DNA of 64,000 nucleotides from positions 1,851,001 through 1,915,000 of the forward strand of contig NZ_CP113783.1 in assembly GCF_029542205.1 (NCBI RefSeq). The letters run 5' to 3'. The notes under the pieces are model-generated. The model was given only the letters and a program-made list of their open reading frames with translations, ran no database searches and had not been told where the DNA came from. Position numbers and translations under genes: made by a program. This document shows, piece after piece, positions 58,551 to 64,000 of the stretch. The DNA is from Pseudoxanthomonas sp. SE1 (GTDB taxonomy: Bacteria > Pseudomonadota > Gammaproteobacteria > Xanthomonadales > Xanthomonadaceae). Position 1 is the stretch's first letter. Every line of letters starts with the position of its first letter.

Positions 58551-61500
58551 TCAGCGCGAAGCGGGGTTTTCCTGCTCGAGCAGGTATTCCTTCGAAGGTT
58601 CGTCCATCTTGTCGCCCAGCATGCGTCGCACGGCGATGAAGAAGACCGGGATCAGCAACAGGCCCAGGAACGTGGCGAAGAACATGCCGCCGATGACACC
58701 GGTGCCGATCGCATGGCGCGCGTTGGCGCCGGCACCGGTCGAGATGGCCATCGGCACCACGCCCATGATGAAGGCGAACGAGGTCATCAGGATCGGCCGG
58801 AAGCGCAGGTGCGAGGCCGAGATCACCGCTTCGCGCAGCGTCTTGCCCTGCTTGCGCTCCATCACCGCGAACTCGACGATCAGGATCGCGTTCTTCGCCG
58901 CCAGCCCGATGATGGTGATCAGGCCGATCTTGAAGAAAAGATCGTTGGACAGGCCGCGCAGCAGCGTGAACGCGAGCGCGCCCAGGGCGCCCAGCGGCAC
59001 GACCAGCAGCACCGCGACCGGGATGGACCAGCTTTCATACAGCGCCGCCAGGCAGAGGAACACCACCACCAGCGACAGCACCATCAGCAGGGTGGCGCTG
59101 TTGCCGGCCAGGATCTCCTGGTACGACATGCCGCTCCAGTCGTAACCGAAGCCCTGCGGCAGCTGGTTGGTGACGATGTTCTCCATCGTGGTCATCGCCT
59201 GCCCGGACGAGCCGCCCGGTGCCGCGGAACCGTTGATGTTCACCGCCGAATAGCCGTTGTAGCGCGACAGCGAGGGGGGCACGGAAGCCCACTGCGACTG
59301 CACCACGTTGGACAGAGGGATCATCGCGCGACCGCCGCTGGCGTCGGTCTGCTGGCTGCTCGGCGTGTAGATGCGCGAAAGCGAATCGGCGCCGGTGCGG
59401 TAGGCGGCGTCGGCGCGCATGTTCACGCGCTTGATGCGGCCTTCGTAGAAGAAGTCGTTGACGTACACCGGCGCCAGCATCAGCTGGATGCCGTTGTAGA
59501 TGTCGCTGACCGACAGCCCCATCGCCTGCGCCTGCACGCGGTCGACGTGCAGCTGCAGCTGCGGCGCGTTCTCCAGCGTGTTGGGACGCACCGCCATCAG
59601 GCTCGGGTCCTGTGCCGCCGCACCCAGCAACTGGTTGCGGGCCGCCATCAGCGCGTCCTCGCCCAGGCCCGCCCGGTCCTGCAGCCACATGTCGAAGCCG
59701 CCGAACTGGCCCAGGCCCTGGATGGTCGGCAGGTTCACCACGAAGATCTGCGCACCCTTGATCCCGTACAGGCGCTGGTTGGCCTGCTGGATGAACTCCG
59801 GCACGGTCACGTCGCGGTCGTCCCAGGCCTTGAGCCGGATGAATGCCATGCCGACGTTCTCGCCGCGGCCGACGAAACTGAAGCCTGCGATCTCCATCAC
59901 GCCTTCGAACCCGTCCATCTGCTGCAGCGTGCCACGCACCTGGTTGAACACCTGCTTGGTGTTCTGCAGGGTGTTGCCCGGCGGCAACTGCACGATGGCC
60001 AGGGCGTACCCCTGGTCTTCCTCGGGCACGAAGCTGCTCGGCAGGCGCGTGAACAGGAAGCCGCACAGCACGGTCAGCAGGGCGAACACCACCATCCAGC
60101 GCGGCGCATGCCTGATGGCCGAGCCGATGTGGCCCACGTAGGTCTTCTCGACCTTGCCGTAGTACTTCTCGAAGACGCGGAAGACGATGTTCTTCTTCTC
60201 GTGGCTGTCGTGTTCATGCTGCTTCAGGAAGGTGGCGCACAGCGCCGGCGTGAAGCCCAGCGCCAGGAAGGCCGAGAAGGCCATCGAGATGGCGATGGTC
60301 AGGGCGAACTGCTTGTAGATCTCGCCCGATGCGCCACCCTGCAGCGCGGACGGGATGAACACCGCCGCCAGCACCACGGTGATCGCGATCACGGCGCCGG
60401 TGATCTGGTCCATGGCCTTGATCGTTGCTTCCCGCGGCGGCAGCTTTTCCTCCGCCATGATGCGTTCGACGTTCTCGATCACCACGATGGCGTCGTCCAC
60501 CACGATGCCGATGGCGAGCACCATCGCGAACATCGTCAGCTGGTTGATGGTGAAGCCGATCAGGCTCAGGCCCCAGAACGTGCCGAGCAGCGCAACCGGG
60601 ATGACCAGCGTGGGGATGATGGTGGCGCGGAAGTTCTGCAGGAACACCAGCATCACCAGGAACACCAGGATGACGGCTTCGATCAGCGTCTTGACCACTT
60701 CCTCGATGGAAATCTTCACGAAGGTGGTGGTGTCGTACGGCGAGAACCAGCTGACGCCCGACGGGAAGCTGGGCTGTAGTTCATCCAGCTTGGCGCGCAC
60801 GGCCTCGGCCACGTTCAGCGCGTTGGCGCCGGGCAGCAGCTGCACCGCGAAGGCGCCCACCGGCTTGCCGTTGTACTGCGTATCGAAACCATAGCCCTGT
60901 GCACCGAACTGCACGCGCGCGACATCCTTCAGGCGCACGGTGGAGCCGTCGCTGTTGGCGCGCAGGATGATCTGCTCGAACTGCTCCGGTGAATTGAAGC
61001 GGCCTTCCGCCGACACCGTGGCAGTGAAGGCCTGGCCTTCGGGAGCGGGGTCCGCACCGATGGAGCCTGCAGCGAACTGCACGTTCTGCCCGCGCACGGC
61101 TGCCAGCACTTCGGTGGCCGACAGGTTGTAGCCCTGCAGCTTGCCCGGGTCCAGCCACACGTTCATGGCGTACTCGGAACCGAAATGCTGGGTGCTGCCC
61201 ACGCCGGGCACGCGCGAGATCTGGTCCAGCACGCGCGAGGCGATGATGTCGTTCAGGCGATTGCGGTCGATGCTGGGATTGTCGGACTGCAGGCCCACCA
61301 CCATCAGGAAGCCGGCGTTGGCCTTGGCCACCACCACGCCCTGGGCCGTGACTTCGCTGGGCAGTCGTGGCGTGGCCAGCGACACCTTGTTCTGCACCTG
61401 CACCTGGGCGATGTCCGCGTCGGTGCCGGTCTCGAAGGTCAGCGTGATCGAGGCCTGGCCGGAGGAACTGGAACTCGAACTGAAATACAGCAGGTTGTCG

Positions 61501-61715
61501 ATGCCGGTCAGCTGCTGCTCGATCACCTGGGTGACCGACCGCTCGGTGGTCTGGGCACTGGCGCCGGGGTAGGTCGCGCTGACCGTTACCTGCGGCGGCG
61601 CGATGGAAGGATAGGACTCGACGCCGAGGTTGAGGATCGCGATCACGCCGGCGAGCGAGATCAGGATCGACACGACCCAGGCGAAGATCGGGTGGTTGAT
61701 GAAGAACTTGGGCAT
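58551..61715 (-). CDS. RND efflux transporter, AcrB/MexB-like permease (first system)
   Basis: The 1054-residue permease is of the HAE1 group, close in pattern to AcrB and MexB: MPKFFINHPIFAWVVSI at the start, GIVVDDAIVVIENVERIM in helix 4 with the aspartate pair of the proton relay, and GLAAKNAILIVEFA with the matching lysine in helix 10. The Phe-rich drug-pocket stretch and the switch loop are present. It forms a trimer in the inner membrane, and drugs are drawn from the periplasm. It lies 15 bases after its adaptor gene and is the last gene of the TetR-led operon. Confidence 0.94.
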   Translation of the reverse strand: MPKFFINHPIFAWVVSILISLAGVIAILNLGVESYPSIAPPQVTVSATYPGASAQTTERSVTQVIEQQLTGIDNLLYFSSSSSSSGQASITLTFETGTDADIAQVQVQNKVSLATPRLPSEVTAQGVVVAKANAGFLMVVGLQSDNPSIDRNRLNDIIASRVLDQISRVPGVGSTQHFGSEYAMNVWLDPGKLQGYNLSATEVLAAVRGQNVQFAAGSIGADPAPEGQAFTATVSAEGRFNSPEQFEQIILRANSDGSTVRLKDVARVQFGAQGYGFDTQYNGKPVGAFAVQLLPGANALNVAEAVRAKLDELQPSFPSGVSWFSPYDTTTFVKISIEEVVKTLIEAVILVFLVMLVFLQNFRATIIPTLVIPVALLGTFWGLSLIGFTINQLTMFAMVLAIGIVVDDAIVVIENVERIMAEEKLPPREATIKAMDQITGAVIAITVVLAAVFIPSALQGGASGEIYKQFALTIAISMAFSAFLALGFTPALCATFLKQHEHDSHEKKNIVFRVFEKYYGKVEKTYVGHIGSAIRHAPRWMVVFALLTVLCGFLFTRLPSSFVPEEDQGYALAIVQLPPGNTLQNTKQVFNQVRGTLQQMDGFEGVMEIAGFSFVGRGENVGMAFIRLKAWDDRDVTVPEFIQQANQRLYGIKGAQIFVVNLPTIQGLGQFGGFDMWLQDRAGLGEDALMAARNQLLGAAAQDPSLMAVRPNTLENAPQLQLHVDRVQAQAMGLSVSDIYNGIQLMLAPVYVNDFFYEGRIKRVNMRADAAYRTGADSLSRIYTPSSQQTDASGGRAMIPLSNVVQSQWASVPPSLSRYNGYSAVNINGSAAPGGSSGQAMTTMENIVTNQLPQGFGYDWSGMSYQEILAGNSATLLMVLSLVVVFLCLAALYESWSIPVAVLLVVPLGALGALAFTLLRGLSNDLFFKIGLITIIGLAAKNAILIVEFAVMERKQGKTLREAVISASHLRFRPILMTSFAFIMGVVPMAISTGAGANARHAIGTGVIGGMFFATFLGLLLIPVFFIAVRRMLGDKMDEPSKEYLLEQENPASR

Positions 61716-61730
61716 GGGGGAGGGTCCTTC

Positions 61731-62912
61731 TTACTCGGCCTTGCCTTGCGCCGGGGCGGCCTTGGCCTGCGCAGCCTTGGCGGCTGCGGCCTGCTCGGCG
61801 GTGATGCCCTTGGCGGGCGCGCCTTCCTTGACCTTCTGCAGTCCCTCGACGATCACCTGGTCGCCGGCGGCCAGGCCGTCGGTGATGAGCCAGTCGTTGC
61901 CCACGGCCTGCTGGGTGGTCACGTTCTTGCGCACGACGTTGCCATCCTTTCCGACGATCATCGCGTAAGCGCTGACGGTGTCGCGCTGGATCGCGCTCTG
62001 CGGGATCAGGAAGGCGCCCTTCTGTTCGCCCAGCGTGGCACGCAGCGTCACGAACGTGCCCGGCAGGAGTGCGCGGTCCGGGTTGGGGACGGTGGCGCGC
62101 AGCGAGACGCTGCCCGTGGCCGGATCGACGACCGTGTCGGAGAAATCAAGCGTACCGGTCTGGTCGATGGCCTGACCGTTCGGCAGGAGGACCTGCACGG
62201 TGCGCTGCCCTTCGGCCGCCAGTTGCACCTGGCCTGCGCCCTGCGCCTGGCGCAGCGTCTGCAGCTCGCTCGAGCTCATCGAGAAGTTCGCATACAGCGG
62301 ATCGATCTGGTCGATGGTGGTCAGCAGCGTGGCATCGCCCTGGCCGACCAGGGCGCCCTCGGTGACCTGCTGCTTGCCCGCGCGGCCGGAGATCGGCGCC
62401 GTGACGCTGGCATAGCCCAGGTTGATGCGCGCGGTCTGCACGTTGGCACGGGCCTGCTGCACGGCAGCGGCGGCGCTGCGTTCGGCCGCTTCCGCGTTGT
62501 CCAGGTCGGACCGGGAGACGAACTTCTGCGGCGCCAGCTGGCGCGCGCGATCGGCCGACGTCTTCGCATTCGCGTAGGTGGCTTGCGCCGACGCGAGATT
62601 GGCCTGCGCGGCGCTCAGCGAGGCCTGCAGCGGGGCGGGATCGATCAGGAAGAGGGTCTGGCCTTCCTTCACGTCACTGCCTTCCTGGTATACGCGCTTC
62701 TGCACCACGCCGGCCACGCGGGCGCGGACGTCGGAGCTGCGGAAGGGCGACAGGCGCCCCACCAGTTCGCGCTCCAGCGGCACGTCCTTGGGCGTCGCAC
62801 TCATCACCACCACTTCGGGCGGGGGCATCTGCTGCTGTTCGGGCTTGCTGCAGGCAGCCAGGGCCGCCAACAGGGCGCTGACCAGTACCAGGTAACGGAT
62901 GGGGGAGGTCAT
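61731..62912 (-). CDS. RND periplasmic adaptor lipoprotein, AcrA-like (first system)
   Basis: This 393-residue adaptor has a lipoprotein signal (LAALAACSK), unlike the adaptor at 57072. It shows the biotinyl-lipoyl halves (VRARVAGVVQKRVYQEGSDVKEG and YASVTAPISGRAGKQQV), an alpha-hairpin of about 75 residues, and a beta-barrel region, ending in an alanine-rich tail. This is the AcrA/MexA pattern. It is coupled to the TetR gene by a four-base overlap and followed after 15 bases by the pump gene. An outer-membrane channel must come from elsewhere. Confidence 0.94.
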   Translation of the reverse strand: MTSPIRYLVLVSALLAALAACSKPEQQQMPPPEVVVMSATPKDVPLERELVGRLSPFRSSDVRARVAGVVQKRVYQEGSDVKEGQTLFLIDPAPLQASLSAAQANLASAQATYANAKTSADRARQLAPQKFVSRSDLDNAEAAERSAAAAVQQARANVQTARINLGYASVTAPISGRAGKQQVTEGALVGQGDATLLTTIDQIDPLYANFSMSSSELQTLRQAQGAGQVQLAAEGQRTVQVLLPNGQAIDQTGTLDFSDTVVDPATGSVSLRATVPNPDRALLPGTFVTLRATLGEQKGAFLIPQSAIQRDTVSAYAMIVGKDGNVVRKNVTTQQAVGNDWLITDGLAAGDQVIVEGLQKVKEGAPAKGITAEQAAAAKAAQAKAAPAQGKAE

Positions 62913-63619
62913 GGGGAAGCTCCGTTTCTATTTCTTGATGTCGGGGAAGGGGAGTGCAGGGATCGCAGGCGCCGGCCGGGCACGGCAGGCGTGGGAGTCT
63001 CAGGGTCTGGCGTCATGGGGGCGAAGCCACGCAGGAAGGCATCGACCGCGAATCCGGCCCAGCGGCCGCGCGCCTTCGCGCTGGCGCGATGCGGTACGCC
63101 GAAATGCTGCCTGTCGAAATCGAGTCCCGTCATCATGCTGAGCAGCAACTCCGCGGCGTAGTGCGGGTCGTCATGCCTCAGCCTGCCCTGGTCCATCGCG
63201 TGCTGCAGCCAGGCGGCAAGGCGCTGCACGAGAGTATCGCAGGCGTCGCGGTAGAGCGCCTGCGCTTCCTGCGGAAATTGGTGCGCTTCTGCCATCAACA
63301 GCCGGCGCGTGGCGACAACGGAAGGATCGCACAGGTGCCGCAGGTGCTCTTCGGCGAAGGCCAGCAACGCCTGGCGCGGGTCCTCGTCCGTGGGCGAGAG
63401 GCGGGCCGTGGCGAGTTCCTGGTGCTCGGCGATCACGCTGCGCAGCAGTTCCTGCTTGCTGCCGAAATGCGCGTACAGCGTCTGCTTCGAGCAGCCCGCG
63501 CGTGCGGCCACGGCGTCCATGCTGATCCGGAAGCCCTGCTCGGCCATGAGCTCGCGCACAGCCTGATGGACACGGCTGCGACGCTGATCGAGCGCGATGG
63601 TGGGAGTGGCGGGCTGCAT
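62909..63619 (-). CDS. TetR/AcrR-family repressor
   Basis: The 236-residue protein has an N-terminal helix-turn-helix domain (about 15-60, AVRELMAEQGFRISMDAVAARAGCSKQTLYAHFGSKQEL) and a helical ligand-binding domain. The extra C-terminal 30 residues, rich in P, R and S, are unusual for the family. It is the first gene of the efflux operon and overlaps the adaptor gene by four bases (ATGA). An inverted repeat next to its start codon makes self-regulation likely. It probably responds to a pump substrate. Confidence 0.9.
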   Translation of the reverse strand: MQPATPTIALDQRRSRVHQAVRELMAEQGFRISMDAVAARAGCSKQTLYAHFGSKQELLRSVIAEHQELATARLSPTDEDPRQALLAFAEEHLRHLCDPSVVATRRLLMAEAHQFPQEAQALYRDACDTLVQRLAAWLQHAMDQGRLRHDDPHYAAELLLSMMTGLDFDRQHFGVPHRASAKARGRWAGFAVDAFLRGFAPMTPDPETPTPAVPGRRLRSLHSPSPTSRNRNGASP

Positions 63620-63623
63620 GCGG

Positions 63624-63643
63624 ACTGGACTATACCGTCCAGT
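63624..63643. promoter_or_regulatory. TetR operator with overlapping promoter
   Basis: Arms ACTGGAC and GTCCAGT flank six bases (TATACC on the plus strand). It lies five bases before the TetR start codon. The -10 TATAGT (63634-63629 on the minus strand) lies within it, with a weak CTGTCA -35 near 63658-63653. This would let the repressor block its own operon. Confidence 0.65.
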
Positions 63644-63920
63644 TTAGAAATATGACAGCCTTGAAATCGGGCCATTTCCGTGCACAAAGAGACCGCCGGC
63701 CGGTAAAGGTCGCGTGACGACGCCTCGTTTCTTCCATGCGCTGCCGCACGGTGCAATTTCATGCCGGTGACGCGCGAGCAGGTCGGGCGGAGAAGCACGC
63801 GTGGCTAGTCAATCGCCGATGCGATTGCAAGCGTTGCTTATGACGCCTCGCAGCAAGTTTTGTCATGGCGCCGGGGGATACAATGACCATTCGACTACCA
63901 ATTGTTGAGCCACTCTCTGC
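63644..63920. other. Intergenic region before the rightmost gene, with a dyad
   Basis: About 280 bases separate the TetR operator from the last start codon. They contain an exact dyad with arms CAATCGC (63810-63816) and GCGATTG (63821-63827) around four bases, a possible regulator site. No gene, tRNA or terminator was recognised. The bases TACAAT near 63890 could be part of a promoter for the gene at 63921. Confidence 0.4.
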
Positions 63921-64000
63921 ATGAACGCTGCACGCAGCCCGAAAAAAGCCTCGAAACAGAAGCCGAAACCGGCAGCCTCCAAGGCCACCAAGTCGGTGAC
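63921..64000 (+). CDS. Lysine- and alanine-rich protein, 5' end only
   Basis: An ATG at 63921 opens a frame that runs off the right edge: MNAARSPKKASKQKPKPAAS and more of the same composition (AKKA/KATK). Such a basic N-terminus occurs in histone-like and poly-phosphate- or granule-binding proteins and in some enzymes. Too little is visible for a call. No ribosome-binding site is strong. A second histone-like gene is present in the window at 7532. Confidence 0.45.
   Translation, partial: MNAARSPKKASKQKPKPAASKATKSV

Overview
The window is high-GC, gene-dense chromosome, most likely from a member of the Xanthomonadaceae (Lysobacteraceae), possibly Pseudoxanthomonas or a close relative. This rests on protein family flavour and context: sucA-sucB-lpd order, a methionine synthase split into two genes behind a SahR-type regulator, a VirD4 protein next to a lipase with an XVIPCD-like tail, and the kinds of short palindromic repeats between genes. 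No rRNA or tRNA gene was seen, so the genus is only an inference.

Layout. 1-9.2 kb: a truncated YbaY-type lipoprotein, a DUF1801/OmdA protein, a ZIP metal transporter, a glutathione S-transferase, a secreted M14 carboxypeptidase divergent from a POT peptide transporter, a rhomboid protease, a histone H1-like protein and small proteins. 9.2-14.7 kb: an RsiV-like lipoprotein, cyclopropane fatty acid synthase, a PilH-like response regulator, a YhdH-type reductase, a GIY-YIG protein, and an eight-copy tandem array of about 124-bp units ending at a LOG-family gene. 15-21 kb: the 2-oxoglutarate dehydrogenase genes sucA, sucB and lpdA. 21-27.6 kb: a GNAT protein, a RoxA-type ribosomal oxygenase, a subclass B3-like metallo-beta-lactamase, a VOC protein, purB, and fumC on the other strand.

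27.6-33.7 kb: an apparent nine-gene minus-strand operon with a small exported protein, a GntR/YtrA-type regulator, an ABC ATPase and permease, three paralogous DUF2884/YggN-like envelope proteins, a repeat-rich exported protein and another exported protein. Its promoter carries a dyad that overlaps the -10 element, so it looks autoregulated. 33.8-44.5 kb: a glutathione peroxidase with a stop codon inside its signal-peptide region, an FKBP isomerase, ugd, slyX, a DUF2058 protein, a hydrolase, an MFS transporter, and the sahR-metH(A)-metH(B) operon, in which each gene overlaps the next by 4 bases and a nested palindrome abuts the first start codon.

44.6-53.7 kb: an acyl-CoA dehydrogenase, a DUF885 lipoprotein, a QorB-like reductase divergent from an HxlR regulator, and then an accessory block: VirD4, a short open stretch that reads in frame into a lipoprotein gene, and a lipase. 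The lipoprotein and lipase overlap by 4 bases, and the lipase has GHSLGG and a C-terminal region resembling the VirD4-recruitment domain of Xanthomonas antibacterial type IV effectors. No other secretion gene is present, so this looks like a toxin-immunity cassette beside an orphan or relic coupling protein. It is the strongest candidate for an under-described system here. 53.9-63.6 kb: two adjacent RND efflux systems, each with an adaptor but no outer-membrane channel gene, the upstream one led by a TetR regulator. A lysine-rich open reading frame runs off the right end.
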